A stretch of DNA of 64,000 nucleotides, taken from Zygnema cylindricum (Eukaryota > Streptophyta > Zygnematophyceae > Zygnematales > Zygnemataceae). Positions 23,515 to 34,745 of this stretch are shown here, piece by piece. Position 1 is the stretch's first letter. Every line of letters starts with the position of its first letter. A model generated the notes under the pieces. That model saw only the letters and a program-made list of their open reading frames with translations, searched no databases and was not told the origin of the DNA. The position numbers were made by a program, and so were the translations under genes. The DNA lies in assembly GCA_037447655.1 (NCBI GenBank), contig JBBHKE010001106.1:1-64000 (forward strand), written 5' to 3'.

Positions 23515-25682
23515 GGGAATTGATCATGACAGTGACTGTTTTGGTTGCGCACAGTCACTTACGTCATTTTGTCAAAAAACGTACGTTTGAAGTACACATT
23601 GGTACAAATAAAGTACCGTTGAGTATAAATTTGACGGTCAATCGGTTGGACATCTTTGACTTTCATAATATTGTTTCAACCGCTTAAAATTTTGCCGCGC
23701 TTGCAAACGTCGACCGTCATAATAAAATTAGCAATTCACACGGCCGGCGAGCGTTTACGGTAACAAAACTGTGGCGACCACATGTAAATAAAATGGTTGC
23801 AGACAGTAACTTTTTGTCGTTATGTGAGCTCCATGGTGAGAGCACTTAGCCGCAAAATTGAAATTGAATCGTCTAAGTGTTACATTGAACTTAGACGCAA
23901 AGTGAAACGAAACCTATTGAAACTGAAAGTACTATAAGTCTCGTACGTAAATATTATAACGCACGAAAAGAAATAAACTTTTAGAATAAAACGAACCGGC
24001 GTAAAAATATCATTTGAAATTAAATGAAAAAAATGAGCGTCGTCACGCGCGACGAAATCGAGCCACGCTATTTACGAATCAACATACTTACATTGACAAG
24101 ATTGTAGCAGGATCAGCCGTACAAAGGTTTTGCCGCTTTGTTGTACACATAAATTACACCGCGAATTGTAATTAGAGTAATGAAAAAATTAGAGTAAAAA
24201 AGCCAAAAATAACAATTAGAGTAATTGACGCTAATTTATGTGATAGAGCTTTTCTAACTATGAAGTTTACTCTAATTTATTTAGTTATGCTATATTGGGT
24301 TATGTCGGCGATAATTATGAACACTAAATTACGTAGACGTACAAAATGTGTCAGTCCGGTATTGTGTTGACGTCATTATGACGCTAATAATATTTGTCGC
24401 ATTGAATGTCAGTTAATATTCACACTGACGACGATGCTGTCGACGGACGAGAGTTATGCGAACAGCTTTTTTTCGATGTGATTGATTTTTTTGTTTAGTG
24501 CGATTTCACGTGCGAGCGCGATTCTATTAAATCATTATTTGTACCTTTCTACTTATAAAAGTATAATTTTGCACGGTCAGACGTCGTCCGTACTCCACAC
24601 TATTTAAAAATAACCTATATTAGAATTTTTTACGCTAATTAAACGTCACCTAAATTAGAATAATGAAAAAATTAGAATCGATTACTCTATTTGATGTGAT
24701 AGAGTCGAAATTTCGAGCGACCGAATTAGAGTAATTTACTCTAATTACGATTCGCGGTGTACTTCCGCGGACGAAAAAATCGCGTCACGCTATTACGAAT
24801 CAACATACATTGACAGCGAAATGTTAGGATATTGGGCGAATCGGCATCGGCCGAAATCGTGCAGTCAAATTTTTTTTCGGTTCGCGTCAGTTATGTTTTG
24901 TTTCGTTCGGTACTGTACTTTTGTGTCGGTTCGGTTTGGTGCGAGCGCCGACCGGTATTCATTTGTTCGAGTCGCACGCTGGTCGATTGCGAGGAAATGT
25001 TGGTTCGCGAAGCGTGACGCGATTTTTTCGTCCGCGGAAATAATTTATGTGTACAACAAAGCGGCAAAACCTTTGTACGGCTGATCCTGCTACGATCTTG
25101 TCAATGTAAGTATGTTGATTCGTAAATAGCGTGGCTCGATTTCGTCGCGCGTGACGACGCTCATTTTTTTCATTTAATTTCAAATGATATTTTTACGCCG
25201 GTTCGTTTTATTCTAAAAGTTTATTTCGTTTCGTGCGTTATAATATTTCCGTACGAGACTTATAGTACTTGCAGTTTCAATAGGTTTCGTTTCACTTTGC
25301 GTCTAAGTTCAATGTAACACTTAGACGATTCAATTTCAATTTTGCGGCTAAGTGCTCTCACCGTGGAGCTCACATAACGACAAAAAGTTACTGTCTGCAA
25401 CCATTTTATTTACATGTGGTCGCCGCAGTTTTGTTACCGTAAACGCTCGCCGGCCGTGTGAATTGCTAATTTTATTATGACGGTCGACGTTCGCAAGCGC
25501 GGCAAAATTTTAAGCGGTTGAAACAATATTATGAAAGTCAAAGATGTCCAACCGATTGATCGTCAAATTTATACTCAACGGTACTTTATTTGTACCAATG
25601 TGTACTTCAAGCGTACGTCTTTTGAAAAAATGACGTAAGTGACTGTGCGCAACCAAAACAGTCACTGTCATGATCAATTCCC
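23515..25682. mobile_element. long-TIR (foldback or Mutator-like) element with 8-bp target duplication
   Basis: Ends GGGAATTGATCATGAC and its exact reverse complement, flanked by AAGAATAA at 23507-23514 and 25683-25690. The arms (about 23515-24791 less the nested element, and 25010-25682) are nearly identical inverted copies of about 670 bp; I count few mismatches over some 600 aligned bases. A spacer of about 220 bp has no protein motif. Long TIRs with 8-9 bp duplications are typical of Mutator-like and foldback elements; the superfamily is not proven. Confidence 0.88.
24157..24759. mobile_element. CACCG-family TIR element (603 bp) inside the left arm
   Basis: CACCGCGAATTGTAATTAG at the left, reverse complement of CACCGCGAATCGTAATTAG at the right, TA on both sides (24155-24156, 24760-24761). 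The right arm is the empty site: its complement reads ACATAAATTATTTCCGCGG where the left arm reads ACATAAAT-TA-element-TA-CTTCCGCGG. That defines both ends and the TA duplication. Confidence 0.93.
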
Positions 25683-25728
25683 AAGAATAAATAGCATTAA
25701 AAAAAAATAGTGTTATTAACGATAAGGG

Positions 25729-26453
25729 TGAAGTTCCATCAGACGTTTGTGTAATCGTACGGCCAACTTTACAGAGGATTGAGTCGATGTTCCATCACGA
25801 AGAGTCTGTAAACCACGTGTTCTAAATTGATTAGCGGCAAGCTACGATCCGATATTGAATATCTTTCAGATTTTTAGCACCGACAAATTTAACTTCAAAT
25901 CTTCCCTTGCATACCATGTACCTACGTACGAAATCATCATACAACATAACTTTTATACTTTTTGTAGACGCCAGTCTTTACGCCAACTCATTTTTTAGGG
26001 TTTCTGTTTTCGAAACATAACGAAAGTCCTTTGAGAAAAATAGTGTGACGAACAAAATTTATTGAAAATAGCGTGACGTAGGAATGTTACGAAATTACAT
26101 TTTTATTTTCGGTTGTATTTTGGAAAGCACGTGTCATGTGTAAATCTTGTGATTTTTTTCGTTGGTTGTGCATCGTGACACGTAGCTTAATTGTCCAGCG
26201 TGTCACGATTTTTTTTTCTGTATCTGCCAACCCACCTCCTTGAGGTGGGTTGAGAGTTACAAAGAAAAATGAAGCGAAGGCCTCGTAGATGAACATCTAA
26301 CTGTCACTATTACCTCCCAGACCTTCGGAGAGTATTGGCAAGATTCTCTATAATGTTATTTTTCGTATATATATATATAATAATTCGTACGGTTTGGTAC
26401 GGATAGTCGCGGATTTTTGTAAACTTCCCCACTTTTCGTTTGATGGAACGTTT
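25729..26453. mobile_element. probable second insertion in the TIR element
   Basis: Inferred because the sibling at 26912-27465 lacks this stretch. It starts TGAAGTTCCATCAGACG and ends CGTTTGATGGAACGTTT, imperfect inverted ends, between GGG on each side (a possible 3-bp duplication). No protein motif inside. Superfamily unknown. Confidence 0.55.
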
Positions 26454-26911
26454 GGGAAAAAAAAATCAAAAAAAAACACATATACTAATTTATCACTAAC
26501 TCTAATTTGGGTTTTTTCGAATAATAAATGCCCGCCGTATTGATGTCTACATCAATATATGTATCCGTACAAAATCTAACAATTCGTACGCCAAAATCTG
26601 AATAGTCGAGTTTGCGTCTCTTTTTCCCAGTGCACATTCACATGCGTGCGCAATTACATTAAATGACTTTTTATACATTTTTATATCAAAAAGTAAATTT
26701 TGGTACGGAACAAACTGTCCGTACACCACACTATAAACATTGATGTGTACTTCCGTTATTATTGCTAATTTAAAAATGAACCCTAAAAGGCGTAAAGGAT
26801 AAAGTAGAATTATGGATTGTATTTGAGGTTTTTTTTTTTTTTAAAGGGCACCAAATTAGCGTTATTTACTCTAATAGCGATTGGCGGTGTACTGTACGGC
26901 TCAGTTCAGTA

Positions 26912-27465
26912 CACCGTCAATCGCTATTAGAGTATATAACGCGAAGTCGTTGCCCTTTTTTGCAAAAAAAAAACCCGAAATACAATCCATAATTCTATTT
27001 TTTCCATCATTCTAAATAGGTTTATTTTTCAATTAGCGTTAATAAGGAAAGTACACTGCGCTGGAAATAGTGTGGCGTACGGACAGGGTATCTCCGTACG
27101 AAATGGTACTTTTTGAATTGCGAAGGCATAAAAAGACACTTAACATTATTGCGCACATATGTGAATGTGCACTGGAAGAAAGAGACGCAAACTTGTCGAA
27201 AAAAATCACGTTCTCATATGTTCATCCGTTGACCGTGTGAACAGCGCGACGGCGTACGAATTGTCAGATTTTGTACGGCTACACAGATTACTGTAGACAT
27301 CGAAAGGGCGGGTATTTATTATTCAGGACAACCCAAATTACAGTTAGGGATTAATTAGTATATATATTTTTTTTTTTCAAAAAATAAAAATTCCCGATTA
27401 GTGTTAATAACACTAATTTTTTTTTTACGCTATTTATTCCTTTACTCTAATAGCGATTGACGGTG
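26912..27465. mobile_element. CACCG-family TIR element (554 bp), sibling in inverted orientation
   Basis: Perfect 23-bp inverted ends beginning CACCGTCAATCGCTATTAG, TA on both sides (26910-26911, 27466-27467). It lies 22 bp from its sibling and points the other way. The interior is GTAC-rich and has no coding capacity. Confidence 0.92.
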
Positions 27466-28436
27466 TACTGTACTTTACTTTCCTATATGACCTTCGTACT
27501 GGAAATAGAATACGGAATTATTCTAAATAATCGGTTACGCGAAAGTAAAGTACGAACCGTTCGAAATAATCAGTTCGATTCCCTTTCGACCGTCCATCCA
27601 TGCCGATACCAGCGGATGCCACGTGGATCTTTTCTATGAAAAAGTTGTACTTTTAACGCTTGACGATGTCGCTACGGGCTGCCGTACTTCGTTCACAAAA
27701 TAAGTACGAACGTGTTTGAAAGAGTCGGTTCAGTTCGCCCGTCAACCGTTTACCCACGCTATTTATTACCTGTACGGTTCACGTGTCAAATCAAATCAAT
27801 GAAATCCGTACTTTACCACGCCTGGCTTTTGTCTCTACTGTAGCTGCGGCCGTCAGTACGGATGAAGATTTTTTCCAGTGATTGGGCGCGGACACCCCTC
27901 AAAACAAGTACAGTATTAATCGTACATATTTGTACGGACATTTGTGTGGATGTTCACATGGGAACTCTCCGCTTTGTACATTTTGAATGTGTTCCGTACG
28001 GTATTTTGTACGGCTACATACGAGGTGGAAATAGTATCGAAAAAACTTTAAAAAGGTTACGCTGTTATTTCGTGCGCACTAAACGCAACCAATTCTCGTG
28101 GCGTATATACATTTTCTGTATGAATATGTATCGATTCCGCACGAAACTTTCGCACGATTTTTTTTATTTTTTAGTTTCTTTTATCTGTTCTTGCTCCTAT
28201 CTTCTTCTTTACCAATTTTCTGAGAAAGTTTTGATATTTTCATTTTTAAATTAAAAAAAAATAAAATTAAATTAACTGGAGTTTTTTTTTATCTTTAAAG
28301 GTTGTTTTCTTATCAAAAAAAAAATATTGCAATATTTAAGTTTCGTCTTAACTTTAAAGATTTTTAAATTTGAGATCCTGATTTTTTTTTTATTTTGAAA
28401 TTTTTGTAAAAAATTGATTTTATGATTTTGAAAACG
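27466..28436. other. intergenic, GTAC-rich then AT-rich
   Basis: 27470-28140 has many GTAC/CGTAC words. A 130-codon frame at 27862-28254 shows no family motif and ends in a Phe/Leu-rich stretch. From 28150 the DNA turns into A and T runs. Confidence 0.5.
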
Positions 28437-28765
28437 CTCACTCCTATAAAACCTTAAAACCCTATAAACCCTAATAACCCTGAAACCCTAAAAAACCCTA
28501 GAAACCTAAAAACCCTTAAAAAACCCTATAAACCGTAAAAAAGCCCTAAAAACCCTAGAAAACCCTAAAATCCCCTAAAATAAGCCCAAAAAATCCTAGA
28601 AATACACAGAAGGATCTCTACAAGACCTCCCTAAAACCTCTTAAAACCCCTGAAAACCCCTTAAAACCCTGTTAAACCCCTTTAAAACCCCTTTAAAACC
28701 CCTTAAAACCCCTTAAAAAACCTAAAAAACTTCCCTGTAAACCCTAAAAACCCTAAAAATGTCAT
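28437..28765. repeat. degenerate interstitial telomere-like repeat (CCCTAAA type)
   Basis: Dozens of CCCTAAA, CCCTAAAAA, CCCTATAAA and CCCTGAAA variants in one orientation. This is the Arabidopsis-type plant telomere unit on the C-rich strand. Units are irregular, so it is old or interstitial rather than an active chromosome end. Confidence 0.85.
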
Positions 28766-29576
28766 TCCCCCCTCCCCTGAAAATCCCTTCCCTTCATTTC
28801 CTTGCTTCCCTAATTTTGTGAAAAAAAAACAAATACTGTCAGAGTATTAAAATATTAAAACATTAAAATATTAAAGGCAAAAAAAGAGATGAAATTTAAA
28901 TTATTTCAAAATTTACGATTAAACAAAAAAAAAACGGACCCAAACGCTTTTTTTTTCGACTCCAATTTATCTTCCTTTTATTTTATTTATTTTTTAATGG
29001 TTATTGTTTTAAAGTTTTTAGGGTTTGTTTTCTTGAATGTGAAGGCGGAAAAATAAATCCTCAATGTGTAAAAAAACAAAACAAAAATATAATAATAGTA
29101 AAATAAATTAAAAAATAAATTGAATTATATTTCATTATATCAAGTAAAAATAAGATAAAATGCAGCTCTTTTTGAATTCCAAGAAAATAAAAATTCAAAA
29201 AAATATTGCCTACTTAAAATGAATAAATTTAAATAAATAGAGGAAACAAAATCAAATTAATAATAATAATATATAACGATAATAATAATATAAGTTATAT
29301 TAATCGTAATAAGAATCATAATAAATACTAAAAATAATAATAGGGATAATCAGGATGTAAAGAAAATTCACTGAATCATTTTATTTATTTATTTGTTTAT
29401 TTATTTTATTTATTTATTCGTTTATTATTATTATCCTTGCAGATATAAAGGCGGCGGTGACATTTTTTGGAAAACATTATGAAAGTTAAAATTTTGGGTA
29501 TCCTTTTTTTTTTTTCTTTTTTTTCTGGTCCATATTTTTGGTTTCATTTTAAGAAATTGCTGAATCAATAGATATA

Positions 29577-29641
<65 letters not shown>

Positions 29642-30633
29642 AAATGCATACATACATATGGATTTACACATATACATATATATTATAACACACATATATA
29701 TACATATATATGTGTATTTTATATATATAATAAACAGATATATTTTTATTTGTTTGTGATTTCTCTTATTTATGATCGTTTTTCTTTATGTCCATTTTTT
29801 GACAAAAGCTTCAAAAAAATGCTGAAATCTTAATATTATTTTTTTTTATTTTTGTCTTATTTTTTTGCTTCTTTTTTTTTGTTTTAAAAAAAAAAAAAAT
29901 TTGTTTTCTTCTCTTTTTTCATTTTTTTTATCTTTTTCATTTGAGTTTTTCAACCTATTTATTTTTTTTTTCACACTTGTTTCAAAAAGTTGGTTTTACT
30001 TTCGAAAAAAAAAACCTAGCTATTTTCTGAAGTATTTTTTGAATTATTTTCCTAAATATTTTCTGATTTTCTTTACCAAATATTTTTTGAAGTATTTTTG
30101 TAAGTGAAAAATTATACTGTATTGACTATTACTTATCACTATTATAGTTAAATGTAGAGAAAATATTTTTTTGTAAAAAAAGATTGTGTATCGTTAGAAT
30201 CAGTTAAATATAAATTTATTGATTTGATGAAAATAAAAAAATGGTATGAAAAGAAAGAAGGAAATTGCTATTTTGACACTAAAGTTTTACAAAATTTGTT
30301 CAAATTTTTCCTTGACTTTCGACTCATTTTCGGGACTTTCTTCTTTTCGAATAAAGAGTGAGTATTCTCTCCATTTTTTTTTCCTTTCTCAATTAACTTT
30401 CTTAACTTAATTACATTTACTATTGTTATAATATAATCAATGCCACTTTAAATACCATCTTGATTACATCTTAATCACATCTAATCATTCCTTAATTACA
30501 TTTGTTACTACCTTAATAACATAATACTACCTTAATTATATTTAGTACTACCATCATTTCTTTCAATACTTTATTACATTTAGTATCACGTTTTTGTTCA
30601 CAAAACTAATTATGGGGTATAATCTCCTTTACA
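28766..30633. other. low-complexity AT-rich region
   Basis: Homopolymer A and T runs, TTTATT repeats near 29375-29425, a pure (TA)n run at about 29577-29627 followed by (TG)n, and AAGTATTTTTTGAA repeats near 30020-30105. Frames here are low-complexity artefacts. Confidence 0.7.
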
Positions 30634-30789
30634 TTTTTTTGGTCATGTTTTGGTCTTTTTTTTATCATGTAAAACGTTTGACAAATGTTTTCCAAATGTT
30701 TGACCAAATGTTTGGCCAAATGTTTTACCAAATATTTGACCAAATATGGGGTAAACTGTAATACATGACCAAAACATGACCAAAAAAAG
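30634..30789. repeat. 22-bp inverted repeat around a 12-bp tandem repeat
   Basis: TTTTTTTGGTCATGTTTTGG(TC) at the left is the exact complement of the right end near 30768-30789. Between are about six 12-bp units of the form CCAAATGTTTGA (30685-30750). It could form a hairpin. Confidence 0.75.
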
Positions 30790-31109
30790 GTAAGTGAGAA
30801 TTTGCCCTATTTTTGGTTTTACGAAATGTTTGTTTGATTTGTACCATATCATGTACAGTAAATATTAATTTTTAAGTCAATAGTGTTATTATATTATTTC
30901 ATATTCTGAGTAATGAGGTGTTTTGTTTGTTTGCTTGGCATCTTTGGATTGCTATTTCCTTCATGTCATCGAATAAAATTGAAGTGTTTTGGATAAGGTT
31001 TTCTATTTGAAATTGTTGTCGTGGGTATATTTAATGATATATAAATGCAAATCGCTTCATTTTCTTTTTCCTTGTCATTGTAATTGAATCCTCTTCCATT
31101 TTCTATGAA

Positions 31110-31810
31110 GTGCTTGACCTATAATGATATTTTTATATGTTGAATTTGATCTATAATGTTATTGTTGCTTATTGAATCGATTTATAACGTCATTGTTTTA
31201 TGTTGAATTGACTTATAATGTTATTGTCAGGTTTTGAATTGATATTTGATAGGTTGTGGTTAGGTTTTTGTTTGACGACTTTAGGTTTTTCCTTTTTGAA
31301 ATTTGTTGTTGAATTTAAGAATTAATTCATTGCTTGACTTTACGATGTTGTTGTTAGGTTTTAGCAAGTTTTTTCTTTGTCAAGTTTTGGAGGATATGAA
31401 ATTCATAGTTGAATTTGTGAATCAATTGGTTGTTTGACTCATAATGTATGTCAATTTTAGGTCGTGGAATCGTTATTTTTTATGGTTTTCTGCGAAGATT
31501 TCTGGTTTATTATGTTGTGATGGTGTTTTTTTTTTTTTTTTTTTTTTTTGGGGTAAGTTTATTATTTATGAAATTTGCAGCTGAATGCGAGGGTCCAATT
31601 TGTTTCTTTAATTGACATATGATGTTGTTGTATATGTTGAATTTATGGTGAAATTGACTTTTAATGTTACTGTATATGCTGAATTGACTGCTCATATGTC
31701 GAATCTACTGTTTAATCAATTTATAATGTTGTTCTATATGCTGATATTTTTGCTGAATTGACATATAATGTGTTGAATTTTTTTTTAGTTGACTTGTAAT
31801 GTTGTAATTT
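31110..31810 (+). repeat. degenerate minisatellite upstream of APC11
   Basis: About a dozen units of roughly 35-60 bp built on TTGAATTGACTTATAATGTT and ATTGT. Periods vary. A T run at about 31527-31549 interrupts it. Confidence 0.65.
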
Positions 31811-32287
31811 TTGTCTGGCATGTGCCGGCTGTCATGTGATTGCCGCGTGGACTCAGGATGCCCATGAAAAATTGAATTCTCTTTCTGAGAAAACCTGCCG
31901 TTGTTATATTGACAAAGTCGGGATGTTTGTCTGACATGTACACTGTTGTTATATTGACAATGTTTTGATGTTTGTCTGACATGTGCGCTGTTGTTATATT
32001 GACAATGTCGGGATTTTTGACAGCACGGGGCATCCCCTTGTAGAGATGGCATACGTATGACAAATCAGCTTTTTGTTATATTGACAATGCTGCGATTTAT
32101 GTGTCTGACGTGTGCCAGCTGGCACACCATCCCCTTGTGGACCTGAAATGCGCATGCAAACCTACTGTTGTTATATCGACAATGTCGAGATTTTTGTCTG
32201 GCACTTGTTATATTGACAATGTTGATATTTTTGTCTGGCACTTGTTATATTGACAATGTCGGGAATTTTGTGTCTGACGTGTGCCAG
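31811..32287 (+). repeat. array of intron 3' end and partial APC11 exon copies
   Basis: TTGTTATATTGACAATGTCG occurs about eight times, several followed by TTTTTGTCTGGCA or GTGTCTGACGTGTGCCAG, the very sequence leading into the APC11 exon acceptor at 32287. Three units carry decayed exon starts: 31830-31872 (CHVIAAWTQDAHE in frame), near 32020-32060, and 32115-32155 (WHTIPLWT then stop). The intact version starts at 32288. Confidence 0.8.
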
Positions 32288-32756
32288 CTGGCACGGCATC
32301 GCCTCCTGGACATGGGATGCCCATGACGAGTCGTGCGGCATCTGCCGGATGCCATTTGACGGGTGCTGCCCGGACTGCAAAATGCCCGGGGACGACTGCC
32401 CGCTCAGTAAGAAAAATAGAATAACTTATTATTATTTTTATTTTTTATTTTTTTTTTTTGCCTGGGGATGATTGCCCGCTCAGTAAGAAAAATGGAATAA
32501 CTGATTTCTCTCTCTCTCTTTTTCTTTTTTTTATTGCTCAGTAAGAAAAATAAGAATAACTCTTTTTTTTCCATCTTTTATTTTTACTTATTTATTTATC
32601 ATTATAGTTTTTTTTTTGTTTTTTTTTGTTTTTAATGCAGTATGGGGAGCCTGTAACCACGCCTTCCATCTCCACTGTATTTTAAAATGGGTGAACTCCC
32701 AGAGCCCCAGGCCCCATTGCCCCATGTGTAGGAGGGAGTGGAAGTTTAGGGCTTAG
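32288..32756 (+). CDS. APC11: APC11, RING-H2 subunit of the anaphase-promoting complex (first exon not found)
   Basis: Exon 32288-32406 encodes WHGIASWTWDAHDESCGICR, FDGCCPDCKMPGDDCPL; donor GTAAGA. Exon 32641-32756 follows TTTTAATGCAG, and the phase-1 join gives ILE-TRP-GLY, then CNHAFHLHCILKWVNSQ and CPMCRREWKFRA with TAG at 32754-32756. All zinc ligands of the APC11 RING-H2 finger are present (CGIC, CCPDC, CNHxFHLHC, CPMC), including the extra CCPDC site. APC11 recruits the E2 and transfers ubiquitin to cyclins and securin. The family protein is about 84 residues and begins with some seven residues (MKVK type) before WH; that short first exon was not found. Both intron borders sit in repeats, but the reading frame is intact. 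Confidence 0.93.
32455..32560 (+). repeat. repeated APC11 donor neighbourhood
   Basis: GGGGATGATTGCCCGCTCA-GTAAGAAAAAT at about 32464-32496 copies the exon end and donor at 32389-32416; a shorter copy (GCTCAGTAAGAAAAATAAGA) lies at about 32536-32556. Both copies keep the GTAAGA donor. Confidence 0.85.
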
Positions 32757-34330
32757 AGGGAGAGGGAAGGAGAGGGAGATAGGGAGAGAGAGGTAGGGAG
32801 GGAGAGGGAGAGGAGAGGGAGAGGACAACGACCGCACTAAAAGAGAATGGAAGTTTAGGGCGTAGAGAGGGAGGGAGTGGGATAGAGGGAGGGAGAGGGA
32901 GATGGGAGAGGGAGAGAGAGGAAGAGGGAGAGAGAGGGAGGGAGAGGGAGAGAGAGGGAGGGAGAGGGAGAGGGAAGGATAGGGAGAGAGAGAGAGAGGA
33001 GAGGGAGATATGGCATTAGCAAGAGGGAGAGGGAGAGAGAGGAGCGAGGGAGAGAGAGGAGAGAGGGAGGTAGGGAGGGTGAGGAGGGGGAGAGAGAAAG
33101 GAGAGGGAGAATGGTACAATGTGGTTAAAGCTTATCAACGATTCCACTGTCCCATGTGAAGAAGAGAGTGGAAGTTTCAAGCGTTTTAAGAGTGGGGATA
33201 TGGAGATAGGGAGGGTGACGGAAAGGGAGAGAGAGAGGAGAGGGAGAATCGTACAATGTGCCAACGAGAGTGGAAGTTTGGAGTGTAAAAAGAATCAGGA
33301 GAGGAAGATAGGGAGGGAGAGAGAGAGAATAGTGATTAGAAAGTCTAAATAACGGTGAGAGACAAGAGCAGAGAGAGAGAGAGGGAGAGATATTCGTAGA
33401 GGAAGAGAGAACAGTCCAATATCGTTTGAAAAAAAAGAATACAACAGCGACCCTATTTGTGTTGACAAAAAAAGAGTTTGAGAGTGTAAAAGAGAGAGAG
33501 AGAGGGAGAGAGAGAGAGGGAAATACAGGGAGGAAGATCGATGAAGAGGAAAGAATATGTATATTTTTTGAAAGAAACTAAATAATAGAGAGAGTGTGAG
33601 AGAGAGAACTGTAGATTATGGAAGTAACTAAGTATTTGAGAGAGGGTGGGGGAGAGAGAGAGAGAGAGAGAAATCTGTAAAATGTGGTTCCAAAAATTAA
33701 AAGAAAAAGAACCGGTTTCCCCATTTGTCAACAAAGGGGCCGAAGGGGCGAAAAGAGGAGGGGGGGGAGAGGGAGTTGAGATGGGCGGATGAGGAGGTGG
33801 AGAGAGGGGGGGAGAGGGGGAGAGAGAGGGGGAGAGGATTTTAGAAATTTTTATGCTATTTTTTTGGTTTTTTTTGGACTTTTTTACGCGGGAAAAAGTT
33901 TAGGGGAGATTTTGGTGAAATTTTGGGAGGTAGCAGATAAGGGAGAGGGAGAGAGGGAGGGAGAGAGCGGGAGAGAAGGAAAGGGAGAGTGAGGGAGAGA
34001 AGGAGAGGGAGAGCAAGGAAGAATGTGGGATAGAGATGGCGAGAGAGGCAGAGAGATGGAGCGAGATGGAGAGGGGGAGAGAGGGAGAGAGAGGGAGAGT
34101 AAGGAAGAGCGTGGGAGGGAGAGGGCGAGAGAGGGAGAAAGAGGGAGAGGCGGGAGAGGAAGAGAGAGGGAGAGAGGGCGAGGGCGGAGAGAGGGGGAGA
34201 GAGAGAGAGGTGAGTGAGGAGGTGAGAGAGGGAGCGAAGGGAGCGAGAGAGGGGGAGGGGGAAAGGAAAGGGTTGGGAGGGGGGTGGAGGAAAAAAGGGA
34301 GGAGGATGGGAAAAGGGAGTGAGATTTCTA
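32757..34330 (+). repeat. 1.6-kb polypurine (GA/GGGA) tract with APC11 exon-end fragments
   Basis: Almost continuous GAGAGG/GGGAGA on the + strand. Embedded are decayed copies of the APC11 exon end GAGTGGAAGTTTAGGGC: at about 32847, at 33151-33178 (with CACTGTCCCATGTGAAGAAG, where the zinc-ligand codon TGT has become TGA) and near 33265. Long open frames on both strands here reflect base composition only. Confidence 0.85.
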
Positions 34331-34437
34331 TTGTTTACATTGTTTAAGTGATTTTTTTTTCCCGTCACGTTGTTTTATCTTCGGATCTCTTTTCTTGCAC
34401 GTGATTCACCGATGAGTTTGTCTTTGGTTGCTTCGCG

Positions 34438-34499
34438 ATGGTCAAAACATTCTCTCCCTCCTTTTTTTCTCTCCCTCTACTTCTCTCTTTCTCCTTCTT

Positions 34500-34584
<85 letters not shown>

Positions 34585-34745
34585 CTCTCTCTCTTCTTCT
34601 TCCCTCTCTCCATCCCCTTTTCCCTTGCCCTTCTCCTTTCCCTCCTCTCATTCCCCGTTTCTCTCATTGTGTTTCTCTTTCTCTTTTTTCATTTTTTTCC
34701 TTTTTTTTTTTTTCTTTCCCCCTCTCCCTCTCACTCAACTTGTAG
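34438..34745 (+). repeat. polypyrimidine tract, (CT)n core
   Basis: CT dinucleotide core about 34500-34570 inside a longer TCTCTCCC-rich tract. It reverses the strand bias of the preceding purine tract. Confidence 0.93.

Larger units (their letters stand above)
23483..26889. mobile_element. CACCG-family TIR element carrying nested insertions
   Basis: Left end CACCACCAATCACTATTAG after TA (23481-23482); right end, reverse-complemented, CACCGCCAATCGCTATTAG, before TA (26890-26891). Removing the inserts at 23515-25682 and 25729-26453 leaves about 0.5 kb that aligns, inverted, with the 554-bp sibling at 26912-27465: AGAATAAATAGC, TAGTGTTATTAAC, CTAATTTGGGTT, GATGTCTACA and ACAATCCATAATTCTA in order. 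Confidence 0.85.

Noticed and set aside
29431-29833. Tyr/Ile/His-rich frames
   Set aside because: Translations of (TA)n and (TG)n runs.
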